From positions 1 to 35,986 of the forward strand of contig CACFNI010000009.1 of assembly GCA_902567765.1 (NCBI GenBank): a DNA stretch of 35,986 bases. Reading direction: 5' to 3'. The first letter of the stretch is position 1, and every line of letters starts with the position of its first letter. The notes under the pieces are model-generated. The model worked only from the letters and a program-made list of their open reading frames with translations. It made no database searches and was not told the DNA's origin. Source of the DNA: an uncultured Pelagibacteraceae bacterium. GTDB taxonomy: Bacteria; Pseudomonadota; Alphaproteobacteria; Pelagibacterales; Pelagibacteraceae. Positions 1-6,745 of the stretch are shown piece after piece. The position numbers and the translations under genes were made by a program.

Positions 1-1
1 G

Positions 2-634
2 AAGTTGAGAAGTTCAGGTGTATCCCCTTCATATGAAGAAATGAAAGAGTCGTTAAATCTCAAATCAAAATCTGGAATTCATCGATTAATTAGTGCTTTA
101 GAAGAAAGAGGATTCATTAAAAGACTTGCTCATAAAGCAAGGGCTTTAGAAGTAATTAAATTACCAGAAACTGCATCTGCCAATGATATTTACAACAGCT
201 TTTCACCTAGCGTTATTAAAGGCGGTTTAGATGAAGAAAATCAAAAAAATAACGATATGGAACTACCTGTTTTAGGTAAAATAGCTGCTGGTACGCCTGT
301 AGAGGCCATACAGAATGAAGTTTCGAGAATTCCGCTACCAAATAATTTGGAAAAAAATGGAGAGTATTTTGGATTAAAAGTTCAGGGAGACTCAATGATT
401 GATGCGGGAATTAATGAGGGTGACACTGTAATTGTAAAAAAAACAAATACAGCCGATAATGGAAAAATTGTAGTTGCATTAATTGATGATCATGAAGCAA
501 TGCTAAAAAGAATTCGAAGAAAAGGCAAAACAATAGCTCTTGAGAGTGCTAATAAGAACTATGAGACCAAAATATTTGGCCCAGATCGTGTTAAAGTACA
601 AGGTGTCTTGGTATCTTTATATAGAAACTTTTAA
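2..634 (+). CDS. lexA: LexA repressor, SOS regulator (5' end cut by window edge)
   Basis: Transcriptional repressor of the SOS response that self-cleaves when RecA is activated. The reading frame is open to the left edge. Compared with other alphaproteobacterial LexA proteins, roughly 15-20 N-terminal residues lie outside the window, so the in-frame TTG at 5 is not the true start. The visible part begins inside the winged-helix DNA-binding domain (SKSGIHRLISALEERGFI). A linker and the S24 self-cleavage domain follow. Counting from the codon at position 5, the Ala-Gly cleavage site is A95-G96 in GKIAAGTP, the catalytic Ser is S130 in GDSMIDAG, and the general-base Lys is K168 in AMLKRI. The Gly-to-Ser spacing of 34 matches E. 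coli LexA. gltX follows 22 bp downstream on the same strand. The promoter and any SOS box are outside the window. Confidence 0.95.
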   Translation, partial: KLRSSGVSPSYEEMKESLNLKSKSGIHRLISALEERGFIKRLAHKARALEVIKLPETASANDIYNSFSPSVIKGGLDEENQKNNDMELPVLGKIAAGTPVEAIQNEVSRIPLPNNLEKNGEYFGLKVQGDSMIDAGINEGDTVIVKKTNTADNGKIVVALIDDHEAMLKRIRRKGKTIALESANKNYETKIFGPDRVKVQGVLVSLYRNF

Positions 635-656
635 TAAAATAGTCTAAACATTTTTA

Positions 657-2057
657 ATGAAAAAAGTAGCAACAAGATTTGCTCCATCACCAACTGGTCC
701 TTTACACATAGGTGGAGTTAGAACTGCGTTATTCAATTGGTTATTTGCTAAGCACAACAAAGGAAGTTTTCATTTAAGAATAGAGGACACAGATAAAGAA
801 AGATCTAAAGATGAATATAAGGATCAAATTATTAAATCACTCAAATGGATAGGTATTGATTATGATGGTAGTGAATATATTCAGTCAAGTAAAAAAGAGA
901 AACATGTTGAGATCGTAAATGAATTATTAAGAAATGGAAATGCTTATAAGTGTTATTGCTCAAACGAAGAAATAGAAGAACAAAAAAAAAGAGCAAAACA
1001 AAAAAAAATTCCATATATTTATGACAGAAAATGGCGTGATAAAACTGACTCTGAAGCCCCTAAAAATATCAAGCCAGTTATTAGATTTAAAAGCAAAATT
1101 GATGGATCAACAGTTTTAAAAGATTTAGTTCAAGGAGATGTTCAAATTGAAAATAATACCATTGAAGATTTTGTAATTCTAAGAAATGATGGAACACCAA
1201 CCTATAATTTGTCAGCATCAGTTGATGATCATATAATGAATATAACGCATATAATTAGAGGTGATGATCATAAAATTAATACCTTTAAGCAAATGCAAAT
1301 ATATTTAGCGATGAAATGGGAACTTCCATCGTTTGCACATATTCCATTAATTCATACAGTTGATGGTAAAAAATTATCAAAACGAGATAAGGCTTCAACT
1401 TTAGATGATTATTCAAAAATTGGAATTATATCAGATGCTCTAAGAAATTATCTTCTTAGATTAGGCTGGTCATTTAAAGATAAAGAAATTTTTAATTTAG
1501 ATGAAAGTATTAAATATTTCAATTTAGAGGGCATTGGAAAATCTCCGTCAAAACTAGACATGAGTCGTATTTTGTCAATGAATGAACACTATATAAAAAA
1601 TATTGATGAGATTAATCTTTATAATTTATTAAATGAATATTGCGCCGGATATAAAATAGAAATAACAGCAGATAAAGCACAAAAAATAAAAAATTCACTA
1701 TCTTTCCTTAAAAATAAAGCAAAAACCTTAGAAGATATTTATAGAAATTCACAATATATAATTTCAGATAAGGTAAATTTTAATGATGATGATCTAAAAT
1801 TGATTGACAAAACCTCTAAAAAAATCATATCAGAATTTCATGGTAAAATTTCTGAATTAAATAAGTTTAACAGAGAGACATTAGAACCTATTATAAATGA
1901 TTTAATTAAGTCAAATAATACAAATTTTAAAGGCGTAGGTCAGCCACTCAGAATTGTTTTGACGGGATCTAAATTTGGACCTGGAATATATGATATAATA
2001 GTTTCTCTTGGCAAAGATGAGGTTATAAAAAGATTAGGAAATAAGATATTTGCTTAA
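657..2057 (+). CDS. gltX: Glutamyl-tRNA synthetase
   Basis: Class I aminoacyl-tRNA synthetase (466 aa, normal bacterial length) that charges tRNA with glutamate in the cytoplasm. The N-terminal Rossmann fold shows APSPTGPLHIGG, with the HIGH-type motif HIGG at residues 17-20. The KMSKS-type motif appears as KKLSKRDKAS near residue 240. A Cys-containing stretch typical of the zinc-binding region lies around residues 100-105 (YKCYCSNEE). The C-terminal half is the helical anticodon-binding domain and ends in a GxPLRIVLTG-type segment. The ATG at 657 gives the canonical N-terminus. The gene follows lexA closely and may be co-transcribed with it. Its last 24 bp overlap the end of lpxB on the opposite strand. 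Whether this enzyme is discriminating (Glu only) or also charges tRNA-Gln cannot be decided here. Confidence 0.97.
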   Translation: MKKVATRFAPSPTGPLHIGGVRTALFNWLFAKHNKGSFHLRIEDTDKERSKDEYKDQIIKSLKWIGIDYDGSEYIQSSKKEKHVEIVNELLRNGNAYKCYCSNEEIEEQKKRAKQKKIPYIYDRKWRDKTDSEAPKNIKPVIRFKSKIDGSTVLKDLVQGDVQIENNTIEDFVILRNDGTPTYNLSASVDDHIMNITHIIRGDDHKINTFKQMQIYLAMKWELPSFAHIPLIHTVDGKKLSKRDKASTLDDYSKIGIISDALRNYLLRLGWSFKDKEIFNLDESIKYFNLEGIGKSPSKLDMSRILSMNEHYIKNIDEINLYNLLNEYCAGYKIEITADKAQKIKNSLSFLKNKAKTLEDIYRNSQYIISDKVNFNDDDLKLIDKTSKKIISEFHGKISELNKFNRETLEPIINDLIKSNNTNFKGVGQPLRIVLTGSKFGPGIYDIIVSLGKDEVIKRLGNKIFA

Positions 2058-3164
2058 TATATTTGCTGCCTCCTCTCCTGACGAACTTTTTGATCTAATC
2101 TGATCTAAAGTTTTTTCACAAACTTGAATTTGTTGCTTTGAATAGTCAGGATTTTTTAAAAAATAAATAACAGACTTAAAAATTTCTTTTGAATTACATT
2201 CTTTTTGTAAAAGTTCAGGAATAATCTCTTTATTGTTAATAATGTTTATAATATTTGCAAATTTTACCTTAACAAGAGACTTCATAATTAAATAATTAAT
2301 AAAATTAATTTTATATATAATAATTGAAGGTACTTTAGCATTACAAATTTCCAAAGAAACAGTGCCAGATTTCGCAACAGCAAATAATGAATTTAATAAA
2401 ACTACAGATTTGATATTTTTTTCAGATATAATTTCTACATTATTAAAATTATGGGGTTTTAACTTTTCATTAATTTCATCCTTATTATCCTCTGTTGCAT
2501 GTATGACAAAGAGAAATTCATTAAATTTTTTATTCATTAATTTAATAAAGTCAAATAAAATAGGTAAAAGGACACTTGTTTCAGATGAACGGCTGCCTGG
2601 GAAGATAGATATAATTTTTTTGCCTTTTGATATATTAGATATATCAATTTTTGAATTATTTTTTTCTAACAATGGATGACCTACAAAAGTATTTAAAATA
2701 TCCTCTTTATCAAAGTATTTTTTTTCAAAGTTAAATAATAATAAAAAATGATCAACAAATTTTTTAAATTTTTTAACTCTACCCTCTCTCCATATCCAAA
2801 CCTGTGGAGCAACATAGTGTATAGTTTTAATATTTGGATTAATTTTTTTTACTTTTTCAGCCACCCTTAATGTAAAGTCAGGGCTATCGACGCTAAACAA
2901 TATATCAGGTTTAAATTTTATAATTTGTTCTACAGATTGATTTATTTTACTTTTAATTTTAAATATATTCATTAAAACGCTTGTAAATCCCATAAAGGTT
3001 ATCTCTTTAAGATCAAAAATAGATTTTATTCCAAGATTAGCAAGATTTGAACCGCCTACTGATAGGTACTCAATTTCAGGATTTTGTTGCATAAGTTTAG
3101 AAATTACAGTTGATGCTAATTTATCACCTGAAGGTTCGCCAGTTAATATGAAAATTTTTTTCAT
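2034..3164 (-). CDS. lpxB: Lipid-A-disaccharide synthase
   Basis: Family 19 glycosyltransferase that joins UDP-2,3-diacylglucosamine and lipid X into the lipid A disaccharide at the inner face of the cytoplasmic membrane. It is 376 aa, normal for the family. Visible family motifs are GEPSGD at residues 9-14, YVAPQVWIWREGRVKKF, FVGHPL, the donor-site stretch PGSRSSE and AKSGTVSLE. It is the last gene of the lipid A cluster. Its ATG overlaps the lpxI stop in an ATGA junction, so it is probably translated by coupling. The stop lies inside the 3' end of the convergent gltX. LpxI makes lipid X, one substrate, and LpxI plus LpxA/LpxD upstream supply the other steps. Confidence 0.96.
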   Translation of the reverse strand: MKKIFILTGEPSGDKLASTVISKLMQQNPEIEYLSVGGSNLANLGIKSIFDLKEITFMGFTSVLMNIFKIKSKINQSVEQIIKFKPDILFSVDSPDFTLRVAEKVKKINPNIKTIHYVAPQVWIWREGRVKKFKKFVDHFLLLFNFEKKYFDKEDILNTFVGHPLLEKNNSKIDISNISKGKKIISIFPGSRSSETSVLLPILFDFIKLMNKKFNEFLFVIHATEDNKDEINEKLKPHNFNNVEIISEKNIKSVVLLNSLFAVAKSGTVSLEICNAKVPSIIIYKINFINYLIMKSLVKVKFANIINIINNKEIIPELLQKECNSKEIFKSVIYFLKNPDYSKQQIQVCEKTLDQIRSKSSSGEEAANILSKYLIS

Positions 3165-3949
3165 TTTACTAAGATAAACATCTTATTTTTATTGGCAAAA
3201 TTTATACACTTTTCTTTTTCTAAAAATATATTTTTTTTACTTTTTAAAACAATTCCTTTAAGGCCTGCTCTTTTACAATCTTTAAAAGTGTCCATGCCAA
3301 CTGTTGGTAGATCTGCTCTAAGATCTTGTTTTTTTTTTGGAAATTTAATTAAAACACCACTTTTATTAATATCTTTTTTAATTGAATGAAGTAATTTTTT
3401 AGTTCCTTTTGATGTTTCTTTTAAAACTAAATTATTTTTTATTATTGCTGCCTGAACGTGATCATAAGCATTTGATTTTTGAAGTGTCCTAATACCTTTT
3501 GTAATATCGGTTAAATCCTGTTTATTGGGCCTTAGCTTTGTATAATGACCGCTTTTTAATGATAATTCTGGGTTAAAATAAACTGAACTTATTATATTTA
3601 TTTTTTTTAGAGATAGGATTTTTATTAATTCTTTTAATATTGCTGCATCACCCTTTTTGGCAGCTTTAATAATTCTAGGTATATAATAAATTCCTGTAGC
3701 ATCTAATTTTAATTCTGAAAATTTAGGTTTTTCTATTTTGCCAGCAAAAATAACTTTTTTGCATTTATTTTGATTAAGAATCTTTAAAATTTTACCAAAT
3801 TGTCCGATGCTTATACGGTATGAATTTAAATTTTTTTTAAATATATTTTTCTTTGATAGATCTATGATTAAATATTTTAATTTTTTTTTTTTGATATTTT
3901 TTAATATTAACTTTGGAAATATTGTTTCTCCAAAAAATAAACCTATCAT
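3161..3949 (-). CDS. lpxI: UDP-2,3-diacylglucosamine pyrophosphatase, LpxI type
   Basis: Hydrolyses UDP-2,3-diacylglucosamine to lipid X and UMP. This is the alphaproteobacterial replacement for the unrelated LpxH found in E. coli. The 262-aa protein shows the two-part LpxI/DUF1009 layout. The N-terminal part begins MIGLFFGET and contains the glycine-rich GKIEKP stretch (residues 70-75) and GDAAILKEL (100-108). The C-terminal catalytic part contains KQDLRADLPTVGMDTF, whose DLPTVG (213-218) carries the conserved acidic residue. It sits between lpxA and lpxB, the usual place for lpxI in this class. There is one base between the lpxA stop and this ATG in the other direction of reading order (lpxI starts before lpxB and follows lpxA). 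It overlaps lpxB by 4 bp. Assignment rests on motifs and position. Confidence 0.93.
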   Translation of the reverse strand: MIGLFFGETIFPKLILKNIKKKKLKYLIIDLSKKNIFKKNLNSYRISIGQFGKILKILNQNKCKKVIFAGKIEKPKFSELKLDATGIYYIPRIIKAAKKGDAAILKELIKILSLKKINIISSVYFNPELSLKSGHYTKLRPNKQDLTDITKGIRTLQKSNAYDHVQAAIIKNNLVLKETSKGTKKLLHSIKKDINKSGVLIKFPKKKQDLRADLPTVGMDTFKDCKRAGLKGIVLKSKKNIFLEKEKCINFANKNKMFILVK

Positions 3950-3950
3950 T

Positions 3951-4733
3951 TTATTTACTAAATGGTGTGCAAATTGGTCTTTTTTTATCTTTATTTATGA
4001 AATTAACTATTTCTTTAACATAATTATTCTCTTTAAACTTTCCATTCAGATTTTTAAGATTATCATGTAATTGCTCCGTTTTAAAAATCTCCTTATAAGC
4101 CTCTGTTAAAGTTAAAATATCCTTGTTTGGAATATTTTTTCTTCTAAGTCCAATTAGGTTTATCCCATTAAGGTAATTCCTATTTCCATAAGAAACACCA
4201 TATGGAATTACGTCTCTTGAAATACCTGTCATACCACCAATCATTGCCATTTTTCCTATTCTTGAAAACTGTTGCACGCCACAATTTCCACCGATTATCA
4301 CATCATCTTCAATTTCAGCATGACCAGCAATGGCAGCGCTATTTGCTATAACAATATTATTTCCTATAATACAATCGTGAGCTATATGAACACCAATCAT
4401 TAATAAATTATTGTCACCAATTTTTGTTATACCCCCACCTCCAGCTGTGCCAGGATTAGCAGTAACATACTCTCGAATAACATTATTATTTCCAATAACT
4501 AACTCTGTTTTTTCTCCTTTGAATTTTAAATCTTGTGGATTACTTCCAATTGAAGCAAATGGATAAATTTTATTATTTTTTCCAATTTTAGTATTTCCAC
4601 TTAAGCTAACATGGGATTCAACTATCGTATTTTCATCAATTTGAACGTTTGGACCAACTACAGAATATGGGCCGACGATTGCAGACTCAGAGATTTTTGC
4701 TTTTTTGTCAATTATTGCAGTTTTATGTATCAT
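3951..4733 (-). CDS. lpxA: UDP-N-acetylglucosamine O-acyltransferase
   Basis: First committed step of lipid A synthesis: transfers a 3-hydroxyacyl group from acyl carrier protein to the 3-OH of UDP-GlcNAc. The 260-aa protein starts MIHKTAIIDKKAKI and is built of hexapeptide repeats that form a left-handed beta helix over residues 1-180. A helical C-terminal domain follows. HIAHDC at residues 116-121 contains the expected catalytic His (H119, equivalent to E. coli H125). GGNCGVQQFSRIG and the downstream DVIPYG match the family. It starts one base after the lpxD stop and ends one base before the lpxI start, so the three genes are packed as one transcription unit. Confidence 0.96.
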   Translation of the reverse strand: MIHKTAIIDKKAKISESAIVGPYSVVGPNVQIDENTIVESHVSLSGNTKIGKNNKIYPFASIGSNPQDLKFKGEKTELVIGNNNVIREYVTANPGTAGGGGITKIGDNNLLMIGVHIAHDCIIGNNIVIANSAAIAGHAEIEDDVIIGGNCGVQQFSRIGKMAMIGGMTGISRDVIPYGVSYGNRNYLNGINLIGLRRKNIPNKDILTLTEAYKEIFKTEQLHDNLKNLNGKFKENNYVKEIVNFINKDKKRPICTPFSK

Positions 4734-4734
4734 C

Positions 4735-5715
4735 TTAATTAATTTCTTTTATAAATTTTTTTAAATTCTTGGCTGGGTAACCCATTACTTTATTGTTATC
4801 ATCAATGTTTCTTATTACACCACTTCCACCGCCTATTTGTATGTTATTGCCTATTTTTAAATGACCTGAAATTCCTGCTTGTCCTCCAATCATAACATTA
4901 TTTCCAATAGTTGAACTTCCAGCAAAACCAACTTGTCCAGCAATTATACAATTGTCCCCAATTTTAACGTTATGGGCAATATGAATTTGATTGTCTAGAT
5001 ATGTATTTTTTCCAATTATTGTATTTGAAATAGATCCTCTATCAATAGTGGAACCACATCCAATTTCTGAGTTATCCTCAATTATGACAACACCAATTTG
5101 TGGGTACCGATAGTTTTTTTTATTATTTGGAAAAAAACCAAAACCCTTTTTTCCTATCACGCAACCGTCTAAAATATTTATATTATTTTTTAAAATTGTA
5201 TTTCTCAGAATTACATTAGAACCAATAGAGCAATTATCTCCAATTATAACATTTTTCTCAATTATAGAATTATGACCAATTAAACAATTTTTTCCAATTT
5301 TAACATTTTTTCCAACCAAAACATTTTTACCATATTTTACTTTTTTTTTTAAAAGTGTTTTTGTTATTTCTTTAACTGTTGAGTCAAAATTATCATTAAT
5401 GGAGTCAGGATAAAAAATTTTGGTAATTTTAGCTGTTGTCAATAATACATTATCAACAACAATTTTATGACAACTGGCTGGTAAGAGATTTTTAAGTTTT
5501 TCTGTTGTAATACAAAAAGATGCCTTGGTATTAATCGCTTGTTTTTCATATTTCTTGGAATGAAAAAAAGATATATCTTTGTTCGTAGAATTAACTAAAT
5601 CTTTAATATCATGTATTTTATTCTTTTTAAAATTTTGTGTAATTGTAACATTTATAGAATTTAACAATTTATTAATTTCAAAAGGACCATTATTTTTAAA
5701 AAAAGGATTAACCAT
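4735..5715 (-). CDS. lpxD: UDP-3-O-acylglucosamine N-acyltransferase
   Basis: Third lipid A enzyme: adds the N-linked 3-hydroxyacyl chain to UDP-3-O-acyl-glucosamine. It is 326 aa. An N-terminal uridine-binding domain (about residues 1-110) is followed by a long run of hexapeptide repeats (IGKNCLIGHNSIIEKNVIIG and onwards) and a short helical tail ending KNLKKFIKE. The likely catalytic His lies in the HIAHNVKIGDN stretch, near residue 245. The start MVNPFFKNNGPFEI matches the usual 'PFF..GPF' opening of the family, which supports the ATG at 5713-5715. It follows fabZ after a 55-bp gap, the widest gap in this envelope gene block. In most proteobacteria lpxD precedes fabZ, so the order here is reversed. 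Confidence 0.95.
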   Translation of the reverse strand: MVNPFFKNNGPFEINKLLNSINVTITQNFKKNKIHDIKDLVNSTNKDISFFHSKKYEKQAINTKASFCITTEKLKNLLPASCHKIVVDNVLLTTAKITKIFYPDSINDNFDSTVKEITKTLLKKKVKYGKNVLVGKNVKIGKNCLIGHNSIIEKNVIIGDNCSIGSNVILRNTILKNNINILDGCVIGKKGFGFFPNNKKNYRYPQIGVVIIEDNSEIGCGSTIDRGSISNTIIGKNTYLDNQIHIAHNVKIGDNCIIAGQVGFAGSSTIGNNVMIGGQAGISGHLKIGNNIQIGGGSGVIRNIDDNNKVMGYPAKNLKKFIKEIN

Positions 5716-5734
5716 TGATATATTTAAATATCAA
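5715..5734 (-). repeat. AT-rich inverted repeat abutting the lpxD start codon
   Basis: Arms TTGATAT (5715-5721) and ATATCAA (5728-5734) are separated by 6 bases. The lpxD ATG begins at the inner edge of this repeat in transcript order. A 7-bp, mostly A-U hairpin would be weak, and such repeats arise by chance in DNA this AT-rich. The rest of the 55-bp gap (5716-5770) shows no clear promoter, Shine-Dalgarno or terminator. Confidence 0.3.
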
Positions 5735-5770
5735 AACTAAAATTAAAAGCTTATCAAGATTTATTGCTAA

Positions 5771-6220
5771 TTATTTCCTGTCAACAATTGTAGCAGACCA
5801 TTGAGCATCAGCCATTTTTTTTCCTTCAACGAAAGCTTCACCTTTATACTTCCAAACTCTACCATGAGATCTTATGGCTTCGATGTTAAGCTCTAAACGA
5901 CAGTCAGGAATAACTGGACTCCTAAAACGTGCTTTTTCGACACTCATTAGAAAAACTAATTTATTTTCATATGTAGATTTATCAAGTCCATGAGCTGTAA
6001 GTGCTGCCGCTGATTGACCAAATGCTTCAACAATTAAAACACCTGGCATTACTGGTTCGCCTGGGAAATGACCCTGTACATAAAAACTATCTTTTTTAAC
6101 ATTTAGAATCGCTGTAGCTGAAGATAATTTTTTAATATTAATCAATTCATCAACTAATAGCATTGGTTCTCTGTGTGGTAATAAATTTTTAATTTGATCT
6201 TTGTTAAGAGTTTCTGACAT
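5771..6220 (-). CDS. fabZ: 3-hydroxyacyl-[acyl-carrier-protein] dehydratase
   Basis: Dehydrates 3-hydroxyacyl-ACP in fatty acid elongation and so competes with LpxA/LpxD for 3-hydroxyacyl-ACP. The 149-aa hot-dog-fold protein has LPHREPMLLVDEL near residues 14-26. The active-site signature GHFPGEPVMPGVLIVEA contains the catalytic His (H51) and Glu (E65). Its ATG directly follows the stop of the skp/ompH gene (TAA then ATG, no spacer), which points to coupled translation. It is placed before lpxD here rather than between lpxD and lpxA as in E. coli and many alphaproteobacteria. Confidence 0.97.
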   Translation of the reverse strand: MSETLNKDQIKNLLPHREPMLLVDELINIKKLSSATAILNVKKDSFYVQGHFPGEPVMPGVLIVEAFGQSAAALTAHGLDKSTYENKLVFLMSVEKARFRSPVIPDCRLELNIEAIRSHGRVWKYKGEAFVEGKKMADAQWSATIVDRK

Positions 6221-6745
6221 TTAATTTAATTTAATTTTTTTAATTTTTTCATCTAAAAGGATTAAAATTTCTTTAGTAATATTTAGTTCAGTTTTTCCAA
6301 TAATTATATTTTTTTTATCCATAATTAAAGAGATATTATTATTTTTAGAGTATTCAGTAAGAATTGGACTTAAAGTTTTAAGTATTATTTCCATAGATTC
6401 CAATCTCTTTTTTGTCAAAGAGTTTATTTTTTCGTTTCGCTCATTGTTATAATTTTTAACTTCAGTTCTTAGATTTGATATTTCTTTTTGAAACTCTTCC
6501 TTGGATAGTAAATTTTTTTTTACCAATACATCTTGTTCTTTTTTTTTTAATATATCTTCTTTTTTTTTAAAACTTTCTAGGTTTTTTTTATGAAGATTTT
6601 CTAGTTGTTTTTTTAATGACTGTCCTGCGAGTGATTTATCCATAATTAATTGCATATCAATAAATGCAACATTATTTTCTGCATATAGTTTAATTGAAAA
6701 AGATTGTAATATTAAAAATATAATAAAAAATTTAAAAAACTTCAT
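6221..6745 (-). CDS. skp: Periplasmic chaperone, OmpH/Skp family
   Basis: Periplasmic holdase that carries unfolded outer-membrane proteins to the BAM complex. It is 174 aa. Residues 1-22 look like a signal peptide: a Lys/Phe start, a hydrophobic core and an L-Y-A end, with cleavage likely after A22. The mature protein starts with a short 'VAFIDMQLIMDKS' strand segment. A long Lys/Glu-rich helix pair (about residues 45-115) follows, as expected for the tentacle coiled coils. A C-terminal strand segment resembles the family core. It sits immediately after bamA (1-bp TAATG overlap) and before fabZ, the usual Skp position. Sequence conservation in this family is low, so the call rests on architecture and context. 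Confidence 0.88.
   Translation of the reverse strand: MKFFKFFIIFLILQSFSIKLYAENNVAFIDMQLIMDKSLAGQSLKKQLENLHKKNLESFKKKEDILKKKEQDVLVKKNLLSKEEFQKEISNLRTEVKNYNNERNEKINSLTKKRLESMEIILKTLSPILTEYSKNNNISLIMDKKNIIIGKTELNITKEILILLDEKIKKIKLN

Noticed and set aside
635..656. A promoter or SOS box between lexA and gltX
   Set aside because: The 22-bp gap shows no convincing -10/-35 pair and no GAAC-N7-GAAC or GTTC-N7-GTTC SOS box. The real lexA control region is outside the window.
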